From Bacteroidetes bacterium GWF2_35_48 (GTDB lineage Bacteria; Bacteroidota; Bacteroidia; Bacteroidales; GWF2-35-48), in assembly GCA_001769125.1 (NCBI GenBank), contig MEOG01000122.1:94815-158814 (forward strand): a DNA stretch of 64,000 nt, given 5' to 3'. The notes beneath the pieces are model-generated. The model was not told where the DNA came from, did no database searches, and saw only the letters and a list, made by a program, of their open reading frames with translations. Positions 8,790 through 17,425 of this stretch are shown in pieces. Each line of letters opens with the position of its first letter. Within the stretch, counting starts at the first letter, position 1. Both the position numbers and the translations under genes were made by a program.

Positions 8790-10115
8790 ATGCCACTTTC
8801 TAAATACATCAATAACATTTCTGCATTGCAGTTTTTTCAGATTTTTCGTTTCGGAGTTCTTCTGCTGATAAGTATTATATTCACTAAAACACATCTTGCC
8901 GTTAAAGAAATCGGAATTTATGAAACGATACTTTTTCTTGCAGGTGCTGTAAGTTTTTTCTGGTTGTCGGGGTTAATCCAATCGCTTCTTCCTTTATATA
9001 AAAACAACAAGCAGACTGATAAAAAAAATCCCGCTGTTTTTAATGCTTTTTTACTGATTACATTTTTCAGCATTCTTGCTTCAGGAATTATATTTTTTGC
9101 AAGAACGCCCATAACTGCTTCTATCGGAAAAGCTGATATTATTCCTTACATAGACCTCCTGTGTTTATATGTGCTGCTGAGCGGTCCGGCAAACCTTGCA
9201 GAGTATATTTATCTTCTTACAGGGCAAGCAAAAAAACTGATATACTACGGTATTATTTCCATGACCCTGCAATTATTATTTGTCGCATTGCCCGTTGTTT
9301 TGGGTTACCCAATTATATGGGGAATAACAGGACTTGTTGTTATTTCTGGTTTGCGTGTAATATGGTTGCTCCGGCTAATATATCTGCATTCCGGGTTTTC
9401 TCTCAATATTCCCTTCATTAAAGAACATCTTTCTTTGGGCTACCCATTAATATTAAGTGCACTTTTGAGTGGCTCAGCTCAATATATAAATGATTACATT
9501 GTGTCTGTTTATTACGACAGTGAAACATTTGCCGTGTTCAAATACGGAGCAAAACAATTCCCCCTGATTGTTCTCTTAGCAAACAGCTTCAGCAATTCCA
9601 TGATACCCGAATTTTCAGGCAGACCTATGCAGGAAGTACTTTCAGAAATCAGAAGAAAATCGTTGAAGCTGATGCATCTTTTATTCCCGGCAACCATGGT
9701 GCTGCTCCTTACAAGCCATTGGTTGTATCCTGTTGTTTTTAACAAAATGTTTCAGGAAAGCGCTTCAATATTTAATATTCTGTTACTGCTTGTTATAAGT
9801 TATATGGTTTTCCCGCAAACTGTGCTTATAGGAATGAAAAAAACAAAACAAATACTTTTTATTTCATTGATTGAAATTTTGCTTTTGATCTCATTAAGCC
9901 TTTTATTAATAAATTTCATGGGAATAAGAGGTGTTGCGACTGCAACCGTAATAGCATATTGCCTTGAGCGTGTTTTTTTAATTCTGATTATTTATAAATT
10001 AATGAAAATTTCTCCTTCCGCATACATCCCCGTAAAAAAATATTTGTTTTATGTCGTGCTTGTATTAGCGGCATTTACTGCATCCTACCTCATGCACTCA
10101 TCGGTTTGTTCATAA
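8790..10115 (+). CDS. Polysaccharide/lipid flippase-like membrane protein (MATE/Wzx type)
   Basis: The 441-residue protein is polytopic, with about 12 to 14 hydrophobic segments spread over its length and short charged loops (NNKQTDKKN, EIRRKS). The layout and the N-terminus (QIFRFGVLLLISIIF) fit the oligosaccharide flippase/polysaccharide export (Wzx, MOP superfamily) group. Family role: moving lipid-linked saccharides across the inner membrane. The ATG at 8790 is preferred over a TTG one codon upstream. No polysaccharide gene cluster surrounds it, so the substrate is unknown. Confidence 0.75.
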   Translation: MPLSKYINNISALQFFQIFRFGVLLLISIIFTKTHLAVKEIGIYETILFLAGAVSFFWLSGLIQSLLPLYKNNKQTDKKNPAVFNAFLLITFFSILASGIIFFARTPITASIGKADIIPYIDLLCLYVLLSGPANLAEYIYLLTGQAKKLIYYGIISMTLQLLFVALPVVLGYPIIWGITGLVVISGLRVIWLLRLIYLHSGFSLNIPFIKEHLSLGYPLILSALLSGSAQYINDYIVSVYYDSETFAVFKYGAKQFPLIVLLANSFSNSMIPEFSGRPMQEVLSEIRRKSLKLMHLLFPATMVLLLTSHWLYPVVFNKMFQESASIFNILLLLVISYMVFPQTVLIGMKKTKQILFISLIEILLLISLSLLLINFMGIRGVATATVIAYCLERVFLILIIYKLMKISPSAYIPVKKYLFYVVLVLAAFTASYLMHSSVCS

Positions 10116-10149
10116 GCTTAAAACTTGTCAATAAAATTAAAAAGCAGAT

Positions 10150-10181
10150 TTGAAGAGTTCGTATTTGTTTTTATACTTTCG
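10150..10181 (+). promoter_or_regulatory. Possible promoter of the ammonia-lyase gene
   Basis: TTG at 10150-10152 is followed after 21 bp by TACTTTCG at 10174-10181, which matches the Bacteroidota TAnnTTTG element at 7 of 8 positions. The start codon is at 10204, giving a leader of about 15-20 nt. Confidence 0.4.
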
Positions 10182-10203
10182 CAAAGTATTATAAATCCAA
10201 ATA

Positions 10204-11814
10204 ATGAAACCACATAAAATCAGTGTTGAAAATCTTACTTATCGTACTATTTTCAGAATTTTAAGACAAGGCTTAAAGCTTGAACTATCTAAAGATTCCG
10301 TAGAACGTATTCTTAAATGCAGAAATTATCTTGATAAAAAAATAGCGGAATCGAAAGTGCCCTTGTATGGCATAAATACAGGCTTCGGCTCTTTGTGTGA
10401 TCATACCATCAGCAACGCTGATCTTGAAACCCTGCAAAGAAATCTTGTGGTTTCTCATGCATGCGGATTGGGAGAAAGAGTTCCTGAAAGAGTTATAAAA
10501 TTAATGCTGCTGTTAAAAATACAATCTCTTTCTTACGGACATTCCGGAATACAGCTTGCAACCGTGCAAAGACTTATTGATTTTTTTAATAATGATATTC
10601 TCCCCGTTATTTATCAGCAGGGATCACTCGGTGCCTCTGGAGATCTCGCTCCATTAGCACATTTGAGTCTTCCTTTACTCGGATTGGGAGAGGTTCTATT
10701 TGAAGGCGCAGTACATCCCACAGAAGAAATTTATCAAAAATTCGGATGGGAGTCTGTTAAGCTTAAGTCTAAAGAAGGGCTTGCATTGCTCAATGGAACG
10801 CAATACATGAGTGCTTTTGGTGTTTCTTCCATGCTGAAAACATTCCGAATTTCAGAACTTGCAGATATTATCGGAGCACTTTCCCTTGATGTTTTTGATG
10901 GACGCATAGAACCTTTCTGTGAAAATATTCAGTCCATACGTCATCATAAAGGCCAGATGCAGACAGCGGAAACGATTTCTCTGCTGCTTGAAGGAAGCCA
11001 ACTTATTGAGCAAGATAAACAACACCTGCAGGATCCTTATTCGTTTCGTTGCATTCCACAGGTGCATGGAGCATCCAAAGACGCCATAAACTATGTATCG
11101 CAGGTTGTTCAAAATGAAATAAATTCCGTTACAGATAATCCTACTATTTTCCCGGACGATGATCAGATTATTTCTGGAGGAAATTTTCACGGTCAGCCCC
11201 TTGCCATTGCTTATGATTTTCTGGCAATAGCCCTTTCAGAACTGGGGAATATTTCTGAAAGAAGAACCTACCAGTTGCTTGGTGGGAAACGGGGCTTGCC
11301 GCATTTTCTCGTAGCCAACCCAGGTTTAAATTCAGGATTGATGATTCCGCAGTATACAGCAGCTTCCATTGTGAATCAGAATAAATTGCTCTGCACTCCT
11401 GCTTCTGTAGATTCAATTGAATCGTCTCAGGGTCAGGAAGATCATGTGAGTATGGGAGCAAATGCTGCCTCAAAAATGTATAAGGTTGTTGAAAATACAG
11501 AGCGTATTCTTGCCATTGAACTCTTGAATGCAGCTCAGGCTCTTGAATTCAGAAGACCTTTAAAAACTTCGCCGTTTCTAGAAAAATTCATCGAGCGCTA
11601 CAGAACGTATGTTCCCTTTATCGAAAACGATAAAATTTTGTACACAGAAATCAACAAAACCGTAGAATTTCTGAGAACCGTAGAATTTCAGATTCCCGAT
11701 GAATTAGTTGACCGCGATAATGCTGATGAAGCAGATGATGAAAATGATAAATACGCTTTTATCAAAAAAAGCTGGTTTGATAGAATTAGTAATTTTACAA
11801 TCGGAAAGCCTTAA
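10204..11814 (+). CDS. hutH: Histidine ammonia-lyase (HAL/PAL family)
   Basis: The 536-residue protein has the MIO-forming Ala-Ser-Gly at about residues 143-145 within GSLGASGDLAPLAHLSLP, the expected place for HAL. It also has the conserved YGINTGFG, NLVVSHACGLGERV and SSQGQEDHVSMGANAA. The Ser-His in NLVVSHACG is the HAL pattern rather than that of tyrosine ammonia-lyase, so histidine is the likely substrate (histidine to urocanate plus ammonia). No hutU, hutI or hutG is nearby. A repeat element begins at the stop codon. A related aromatic substrate is the main alternative. Confidence 0.87.
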   Translation: MKPHKISVENLTYRTIFRILRQGLKLELSKDSVERILKCRNYLDKKIAESKVPLYGINTGFGSLCDHTISNADLETLQRNLVVSHACGLGERVPERVIKLMLLLKIQSLSYGHSGIQLATVQRLIDFFNNDILPVIYQQGSLGASGDLAPLAHLSLPLLGLGEVLFEGAVHPTEEIYQKFGWESVKLKSKEGLALLNGTQYMSAFGVSSMLKTFRISELADIIGALSLDVFDGRIEPFCENIQSIRHHKGQMQTAETISLLLEGSQLIEQDKQHLQDPYSFRCIPQVHGASKDAINYVSQVVQNEINSVTDNPTIFPDDDQIISGGNFHGQPLAIAYDFLAIALSELGNISERRTYQLLGGKRGLPHFLVANPGLNSGLMIPQYTAASIVNQNKLLCTPASVDSIESSQGQEDHVSMGANAASKMYKVVENTERILAIELLNAAQALEFRRPLKTSPFLEKFIERYRTYVPFIENDKILYTEINKTVEFLRTVEFQIPDELVDRDNADEADDENDKYAFIKKSWFDRISNFTIGKP

Positions 11815-12045
11815 ATGCCTGCAAGGAAACATCAATTTCATCGTTACGCTTGACCTGAAAAGTAGTCATGTACATTAGTACACCTGTCTGCCGACAAGGC
11901 AGGCTCCTAATTTTCAGGTCTTCGCAAGCCCTGCCTACCCTGCCTCGCCGGCAGGCAGGCGGACAGGCAGGCTTGAACTTGATGTTTTCTTATCAGGCAC
12001 ACACATTGCGAGCAAAAAATACATAGTTTTCTTGCGGACATTAAA
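11811..12045. mobile_element. MITE-like element, copy A (pairs with copy B at 61346-61575)
   Basis: The element is about 235 bp with imperfect terminal inverted repeats: TTAAATGCCTGCAAGGAAAC at the left, and the complement of a right end that reads TTTAATGTCCGCAAGAAAAC inward (about 16 of 20 match). Internally AACCTGAAAA-type arms pair with TTTTCAGGT around AGTCATGTACATTAGTACAC. The same order of blocks recurs in inverse orientation at 61346-61575. A CTGCCTGCC-type palindromic stretch occupies its middle. There is no ORF. The left end overlaps the hutH stop codon. Confidence 0.7.
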
Positions 12046-12047
12046 TG

Positions 12048-12100
12048 CGACTACGAAGTAGTCGAATGTTTATAACCCCGAGCGTTGCTCGGGGTTATAA
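12048..12100. terminator. Two hairpins upstream of ispD
   Basis: A small palindrome CGACTACGAAGTAGTCG (12048-12064) is followed by a strong hairpin at 12070-12100 whose arms TTATAACCCCGAGC and GCTCGGGGTTATAA pair perfectly around 3 nt. There is no long T run, so it may be a repeat-type hairpin rather than a classic terminator. It is the only stop-like structure between hutH and ispD. Confidence 0.5.
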
Positions 12101-12226
12101 AAGACAATAATACCGATTTTGGCAAAAAATTTGCTCTGTATTTGCTCCAAATAGAATAGCAAAGATGTATACGCAAATTTTATGACAAAATCATCTGAAA
12201 AAACAGTCTCTGGAAACAGTAATCCA

Positions 12227-12895
12227 ATGAATAAATATATATTAATAGTAGCTGGAGGAAGCGGAAGCCGCATGGGAAATAACACTCCCAAACAATTTCT
12301 GGAAATTTACGGAAAGCCTGTTTTAATGCATACTTTTGAGTCATTTTTTTCTACAAAACAAAATTTTAAATACATTCTTGTTCTTCCTGAAGACCAAATT
12401 CAATTCTGGAAAGATTTGTGCGAAAAACATATATTTAATATTCCTCACATTATTGTACCGGGAGGTTCAGAACGCTATTTTTCTGTAAAAAACGGATTAC
12501 AGACTGTAAGCGAAAACGGGTTCATTGCTGTTCATGATGGTGTGCGTCCTTTAGTTAGCAAAGAAACAATTATCAGGTGTTTTGAAGAAGCAGAAAAACA
12601 TGGATGCGCGATTCCATGTATTGACATTCCCGAATCAATACGACAAATTACAGAGAATGCTTCACACGCAGAAGATCGTACAAAATATAAAATCATACAG
12701 ACTCCCCAGGTTTTTTCAATTTCTTTATTGCAGGAAGCCTACAAGCTGCCTTATGAAAAAAGTTTTACAGATGATGCAAGTGTTTTCGAAAAAGCCGGAA
12801 ATAAAATCCATCTTGTAAAAGGAAATGAAGAAAATATTAAAATCACAAAACCCACTGATTTACTAATTGCAGAGGTTTTAATGAAAATGAAATGA
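12227..12895 (+). CDS. ispD: 2-C-methyl-D-erythritol 4-phosphate cytidylyltransferase
   Basis: The protein has 222 residues from ATG 12227; an in-frame ATG at 12182 would add 15 residues without conservation. The N-terminus AGGSGSRMGNNTPKQF holds the nucleotide-binding Arg15 and Lys22 of the IspD family. FIAVHDGVRPLV and TDDASVFEKAG are the other family signatures. Family role: CTP-dependent activation of MEP in the non-mevalonate isoprenoid pathway, in the cytoplasm. The neighbours are unrelated. Confidence 0.92.
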   Translation: MNKYILIVAGGSGSRMGNNTPKQFLEIYGKPVLMHTFESFFSTKQNFKYILVLPEDQIQFWKDLCEKHIFNIPHIIVPGGSERYFSVKNGLQTVSENGFIAVHDGVRPLVSKETIIRCFEEAEKHGCAIPCIDIPESIRQITENASHAEDRTKYKIIQTPQVFSISLLQEAYKLPYEKSFTDDASVFEKAGNKIHLVKGNEENIKITKPTDLLIAEVLMKMK

Positions 12896-13057
12896 AAAAC
12901 TGAGTTACCTTCGAAAATATTTTTTTATTGTTTTCCCGTAGACCTGCCTGCCACACTTAGCAGGACAGCGTGAGACACTTTTCAGAGTGGATTCAAATGT
13001 AAATTTTCAATATTATTTAAAGAAGGCATATTTTAAAACATACTAATAAGAATATAA
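12896..13057. other. Short intergenic region with repeat fragments
   Basis: It contains a CCTGCCTGCC-type fragment near 12942 and the block ACACTTTTCAGAGTGG near 12974. That block also forms one end of the repeat at 28819-28937. No promoter with a TAnnTTTG element was found. Confidence 0.5.
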
Positions 13058-13195
13058 ATGAAAAAGATGAACAATGATAGAAGCCTTATATTAAATGGAA
13101 AAGAGTCTGATGATGAAATGATCAATGTAACAAATCAAAAACTGCAAAACGAATTTGAAGGTCTTGGAATAATTATTGAAAATCATGGAAAATGA
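13058..13195 (+). CDS. Small ORF (45 aa) overlapping the start of a T9SS cargo gene
   Basis: ATG 13058 opens a 45-codon frame (MKKMNNDRSLILNGKESD at the N-terminus, ending GIIIENHGK). It is hydrophilic, has no signal peptide and resembles no family I recognise. Its stop TGA (13193-13195) overlaps the ATG of the next gene (13192-13194) as ATGA, the classic arrangement for translational coupling. That geometry is the main reason to accept it. An A-rich stretch precedes the ATG, as for many genes here. Confidence 0.5.
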   Translation: MKKMNNDRSLILNGKESDDEMINVTNQKLQNEFEGLGIIIENHGK

Positions 13196-13821
13196 CCAAA
13201 AAAGTTATATTTTTAATATTATTCAACTTTGCTTTATTAAATATTAAAGGGCAAATACATAATACTATTGAATTGATATCATTTAATGTTAATCAGGTAA
13301 ATAATACTGTTGTATTAACATGGGCAACATCATTTGAAGATAGTTCGCTTTTTTATAATATTCAAAGAAGTCCTGACAATATTAATTTTTACTCTGTTGA
13401 TTCAATTTTAGCAGCTGGTAATTGTTTAACTCTTACTAATTATCTGTATAATGATAGTGGTCCTTTTTTAGAAAATGGCGTTTTGTATTACCGACTAATG
13501 GTTACATTTGGGAATCAAACAAGCATGATAACACCTTCAATACATATATTTTATTATAACAGCATTGAAGAAAATATTAATTCTATATCTTGGAAAATAT
13601 TTCCAAATCCCAGTAAGAATTACGTCACACTCGAATTTGAACAAAATAAATATTTTCATTGTTTCCTAATAATTTATGATATGAATGGGCACGAAGTACT
13701 AAAAATTAACAATTTTCAAAGTGACCAACAAAAAATTTATATTGATAAAAAAGGTATCTATAACCTCATATTAATGGATAAGATAAATATATTAGCTACG
13801 AAAAAAATAATAATAAATTGA
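13192..13821 (+). CDS. Small secreted protein with T9SS type A C-terminal sorting domain
   Basis: The 209-residue protein has a signal peptide (KKVIFLILFNFALLNIKG). A beta-rich middle (about residues 25-125) begins ELISFNVNQVNN and resembles the fibronectin-like domain often found before the sorting signal. The C-terminus, about 135-209, opens with WKIFPNPSKNYVTLEF and ends in KKIIIN, matching the type A T9SS sorting domain. The mature part is very small, so it is a minimal cargo protein. It may be coupled to the 45-aa ORF upstream. It is A+T-rich compared with its neighbours. Confidence 0.8.
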   Translation: MTKKVIFLILFNFALLNIKGQIHNTIELISFNVNQVNNTVVLTWATSFEDSSLFYNIQRSPDNINFYSVDSILAAGNCLTLTNYLYNDSGPFLENGVLYYRLMVTFGNQTSMITPSIHIFYYNSIEENINSISWKIFPNPSKNYVTLEFEQNKYFHCFLIIYDMNGHEVLKINNFQSDQQKIYIDKKGIYNLILMDKINILATKKIIIN

Positions 13822-13969
13822 TATACTATGTACCAAAATCATGACATAAGAGTTTCTCTAAAAATTAGGAGATTTTATTGTGATGAATATGGAAAAAATA
13901 GATAAAAAAAACCGTTGCTAATAAGAATAAACGGAAATAGTAAACAAACTCATCACTAAAAATAAAATT

Positions 13970-14434
13970 ATGAATATTGAAATTGAAAAAAAATTTACAG
14001 TTACAAACGAATCATGGAAAGAAGAACAGCAGGGGGTTTTGTATATGCAGGGATATATTTGCAGGAACGCGGGAAAATCTGTTCGTGTACGAATAGCAGG
14101 CAACACAAGCTATTTAACTATTAAGGGAGGAAGAACCGGCTTGTCGAGAGATGAGTTTGAATACTCCATTCCCGTGGATGATGCAAAAAGCCTTCTTGAA
14201 AAATATTGCGAAGGTAAAATAATTGAAAAATTCAGATACAAAATTATGTTTGAAGGTAAATTGTGGGAAGTGGATGAATTTTTGGGAAACAACAAAGGTT
14301 TGGTAATGGCAGAAATTGAACTTTTATCAGAAACAGAAGAATTTGTTAAACCCGATTGGATTGGTAAAGACGTAACAAACGACCCGAAATATTATAATGC
14401 AAACATGATAGATTTTCCGTATTCTGAATGGTAA
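13970..14434 (+). CDS. CYTH-domain protein (triphosphate tunnel metalloenzyme)
   Basis: The 154-residue single-domain protein starts MNIEIEKKF. This gives the ExExK signature (E4, E6, K8) of CYTH/triphosphate tunnel enzymes. Later charged strands fit the eight-strand tunnel (KSVRVRIAG, YLTIKGG, RYKIMFEGKLWEVDEF, MAEIELLSE). Family members hydrolyse inorganic triphosphate or thiamine triphosphate; the exact substrate cannot be read here. The stop codon lies within the arm of a perfect hairpin (14431-14470). Confidence 0.88.
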   Translation: MNIEIEKKFTVTNESWKEEQQGVLYMQGYICRNAGKSVRVRIAGNTSYLTIKGGRTGLSRDEFEYSIPVDDAKSLLEKYCEGKIIEKFRYKIMFEGKLWEVDEFLGNNKGLVMAEIELLSETEEFVKPDWIGKDVTNDPKYYNANMIDFPYSEW

Positions 14435-14470
14435 CAGGGTGGTTGAGCGGAGTCGAAACCACCCTGTTAC
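14431..14470. repeat. Constant-core hairpin, copy 1 (14-bp perfect arms)
   Basis: The arms GTAACAGGGTGGTT (14431-14444) and AACCACCCTGTTAC (14457-14470) pair perfectly around GAGCGGAGTCGA. The TAA stop of the CYTH gene lies in the left arm. Six other loci in the window share the core but have different arms. It could also serve as a terminator, although no T run follows. Confidence 0.85.
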
Positions 14471-14504
14471 CTGCAACCTGCAACAAAAATTAATATATTA
14501 GCCA

Positions 14505-15404
14505 ATGCAAGAAAAAAAAGTCCTTTTTATTATCAATCCCATTTCAGGAGGAAAGAATAAAGATTTTCTCCCTGAGTTAATTCGTACTAAAATCAACAAC
14601 AGTATCCCTTTTGAAATATTGAATTGGCAAAGCGCATCTCAGGATATAGAAACCGAAATCAATAAAAAAATTGAGAAAGAAAATTTCAACATTCTTGTTG
14701 CTGCAGGCGGGGATGGTACAGTTAACAGAATGGCCTCTTTTGTGAAAGGAAAAAAAATAACACTTGGAATTCTTCCTTTTGGCTCTGGTAATGGTCTTGC
14801 TCGATTTCTTAAAATACCACTTAATACTGAAAAAGCAATTGAACTTATTGTTACAGGGAAAGAAGTAATTATTGACTCCGGAAAAATAAATAACAAAGAT
14901 TTTTTTTGCACAGCAGGTGTAGGATTTGATGCGCATATCGGAACTCTTTTTGCAAAAGCCGGGAAGCGTGGACCAATGACCTATATAAAAAAAATAACAG
15001 CCGAATTCAACAAATACAAACCTTCTCAATACGAACTTGAAATTGATGGAGAAACTTATTCTGAGAAAGCTTTTTTAATAACATTTGCAAATGCAAACCA
15101 ATGGGGAAATGAAGCACAGATAGCTCCCGGAGCAGATATTCAGGATGGCTTGCTGAACATTACCCTTGTTAAATCGGTTTCACTTCTCACAGCCCCTGTG
15201 ATAGCCACTCGCTTATATCTGAAAAATATTGATAAATCTGCAAATGTGAAAACCTTTGCCGGAAAAAAAATTATTGTAAAAAGACAAGAAGAAGGCTCTG
15301 TTCATTTTGACGGAGACCCGGGAATTATGGGAAAAAAATTAGAGGTAGAAATTTGCCCGACATCCCTGAAAATAATTGTCCCTGCTAACTCACGGCTTAA
15401 ATAA
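14505..15404 (+). CDS. Diacylglycerol/lipid kinase family protein (YegS/BmrU type)
   Basis: The 299-residue protein opens VLFIINPISGGKNKDF. It has the DAGK catalytic signature AAGGDGTVNRMA at about residues 64-75 and LPFGSGNGLARFL at about 90-102. The C-terminal beta-sandwich part ends HFDGDPG...LEVEICP. Family role: ATP-dependent phosphorylation of diacylglycerol or a related lipid at the inner face of the membrane. It is followed by a membrane protein gene whose ATG lies 10 bp downstream of its stop, suggesting co-transcription. Confidence 0.9.
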   Translation: MQEKKVLFIINPISGGKNKDFLPELIRTKINNSIPFEILNWQSASQDIETEINKKIEKENFNILVAAGGDGTVNRMASFVKGKKITLGILPFGSGNGLARFLKIPLNTEKAIELIVTGKEVIIDSGKINNKDFFCTAGVGFDAHIGTLFAKAGKRGPMTYIKKITAEFNKYKPSQYELEIDGETYSEKAFLITFANANQWGNEAQIAPGADIQDGLLNITLVKSVSLLTAPVIATRLYLKNIDKSANVKTFAGKKIIVKRQEEGSVHFDGDPGIMGKKLEVEICPTSLKIIVPANSRLK

Positions 15405-15414
15405 ATTTTTCAAA

Positions 15415-15987
15415 ATGCGAAAAATTGACATCCCATTAGCTCTTGTTTTTTCTGGATTAATCCTCCTTTTCATTGTTTTTTCTGCATGTAATGAAACATT
15501 TTTCAACTGGATGTTCGAGCACCATCAAAATATTCTGAGTTGGTATATCCGTCCGATTTTTCTGATTCCATTCTGTTTTTTTGCATACAAGCACAGTTGG
15601 TCGGGAATTGCAATTACAATTTTTTGTCTTGTTACAAGTATGTTCTGGTTTCCAAAACCTGAAACTGTAAATGAAAAAACGCTTGCATTCCTGCAATTCG
15701 AAATGGATTGGCTTAACAGGAGTTGGGACTATAAAAAAATATTGCTTGTTTTATCTGTCCCTTTTTCTTTCACATTGCTCGGACTCGCTTTTTGGAAAAG
15801 AAGCCTTTGGATGGGACTGGCAGTTATTATTCTTATGGCAACGGGAAAAATAATATGGAGTATTTATAATGCAGGAGAATCGGGAATTGCTATAATAATT
15901 CCTGCTCTATCCGGTCTGCTTATTTGCTCTTTGCTTATTTATTTCGGTTTTAAACGGCTTGAAAAAAAGGATAAAAAAAATAACTGA
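15415..15987 (+). CDS. Hypothetical polytopic membrane protein
   Basis: The protein has 190 residues from ATG 15415; a TTG at 15376 would overlap the kinase gene. About five hydrophobic segments are visible (for example ALVFSGLILLFIVFSA, SGIAITIFCLVTSMFWF, AIIIPALSGLLICSLLIYF). The Lys-rich end KKDKKNN is probably cytoplasmic. I do not recognise the family. Its position directly after the lipid kinase suggests a shared transcript. Confidence 0.65.
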   Translation: MRKIDIPLALVFSGLILLFIVFSACNETFFNWMFEHHQNILSWYIRPIFLIPFCFFAYKHSWSGIAITIFCLVTSMFWFPKPETVNEKTLAFLQFEMDWLNRSWDYKKILLVLSVPFSFTLLGLAFWKRSLWMGLAVIILMATGKIIWSIYNAGESGIAIIIPALSGLLICSLLIYFGFKRLEKKDKKNN

Positions 15988-16039
15988 ATATTTGCGTAAT
16001 AAAAGACTTTAGAAAAAATATGTGCCATAAGCACTACCC

Positions 16040-17422
16040 TTATTTTCCACTACTTCCCGCAAGAATTCTTTCAATTTTATTTTTTGCGCTTAACACTTCA
16101 AACATGGATTGAAAAAAACTGCTTTGTGTTTGCAGATATTGATTTTGAGCTTGTGTAAGATCAAGGCTTGAAGAAACTCCTTTTTTGTATTTTACTAAAG
16201 TTTTATCATAGATTTTTTTGGCAAGTGTATTATTTTCTTTTTCCCTGTTATATTTATCAACAGCCGCATTAAAAGAAGCAAGCGCCTGATTGTATTCTAT
16301 CGTAAGAGCTTGCGAAACTTTTTGTTTCGTGTTATTGATTTTTTCCAATTCAAGTTTTACCTGTTGCTGTTTTGCATGCCTCATACCGCTTGCAAAAATG
16401 GGTATTTCAATAGAAATCCCAAGAACATCTTTCGGGTTAAAATTAAATTCGGGCTCTTTTCCCTGTTCCTGATGTCTGTAAAAAGCCACAACAGAAGGCA
16501 GGCATTGTGACTGATATCTGCGTAAATTTAATTTTGTAAGTTTTTCCTGTGTATCTATCAACTTCATATTAATATTAGAAGCGGCATCAAATGACTGAGA
16601 TGAAAATCCGTTCGGGTCAACAGTAAGAAGCATATCTGTAAGTTTATCTTTTAAAATAATATTTTGATCGGCAGACAAACCCATTTGCATTTTTAAAAGA
16701 TTTTTCGCAACATCTATCTGACGCTCTAAAGAAGCAATAGTATTTTTAAGGTTGAGTGCTGTTAATTGCAACTGGTCAACATCTGTGTCTTCAATAAATC
16801 CGGCTTTGTACATTTTTTCCATTTCATCCAGAATTTTCATAATATTTGTAAGAGAAGAGTCGAGAATATTTTTACTTTCTCCTGTTATCAGAATCAACTG
16901 GTAGGTTCCTGATACTGTTTCCCGTATTTCATTTTCTGCTTTTAAAACTCCTTGTTCGCTTAATAATTTAAAGGTTCTTGAGGCTTGTATTCCTACAAGG
17001 TATTCTCCACTGAAAATAATTTGCGAAACAGTAATATCTAACGTTGTGTTTTCTTTTACACCAAGACTTAACTTCATTGTATCCAGTTTATGCGTATGCG
17101 TAAAATAATCTCCGGGAATTGGAAAAACAGGAGTAGCACTATACATAGTCATTTCCGGGACTTTAAAAATATTCTGATAAGCAAATTTTGCGCTAACCTG
17201 AGGAAGACCGATAGCAGTTGTTTCCCATATTTTTTTCTTGGCTATTTCAATATCAATTTGCGCATTTTTTATATCCGCGCTGTTTTTTAATGCAAAATCA
17301 ACAGCTTCCTGCAAAGTAAGCAGCATATCTCCTCCCGCCTGCTTTTTATCCTGTGCAATTACGCTATTAAAAAAAAATAAGATTGAAAATATTACACCTG
17401 AAAATTTAAAATACCTGCACAT
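16040..17422 (-). CDS. TolC-family outer-membrane efflux protein
   Basis: The 460-residue protein has a signal peptide (FSGVIFSILFFFNSVIA). It carries the repeated helical/strand pattern of TolC-type outer membrane factors (LTLQEAVDFALKNSADIKNAQ at the start; SLDLTQAQNQYLQTQSSFFQ near the end). Family role: trimeric outer-membrane channel of efflux or type I secretion systems. It follows a tetR gene by 3 bp. The usual partners, a membrane-fusion protein and an RND or ABC pump, are absent; the next genes run the other way. Confidence 0.88.
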   Translation of the reverse strand: MCRYFKFSGVIFSILFFFNSVIAQDKKQAGGDMLLTLQEAVDFALKNSADIKNAQIDIEIAKKKIWETTAIGLPQVSAKFAYQNIFKVPEMTMYSATPVFPIPGDYFTHTHKLDTMKLSLGVKENTTLDITVSQIIFSGEYLVGIQASRTFKLLSEQGVLKAENEIRETVSGTYQLILITGESKNILDSSLTNIMKILDEMEKMYKAGFIEDTDVDQLQLTALNLKNTIASLERQIDVAKNLLKMQMGLSADQNIILKDKLTDMLLTVDPNGFSSQSFDAASNINMKLIDTQEKLTKLNLRRYQSQCLPSVVAFYRHQEQGKEPEFNFNPKDVLGISIEIPIFASGMRHAKQQQVKLELEKINNTKQKVSQALTIEYNQALASFNAAVDKYNREKENNTLAKKIYDKTLVKYKKGVSSSLDLTQAQNQYLQTQSSFFQSMFEVLSAKNKIERILAGSSGK

Positions 17423-17425
17423 AAA

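Noticed and set aside
12070-12100. Riboswitch upstream of ispD
   Set aside because: Only one simple perfect hairpin is present, with no conserved aptamer-like core.
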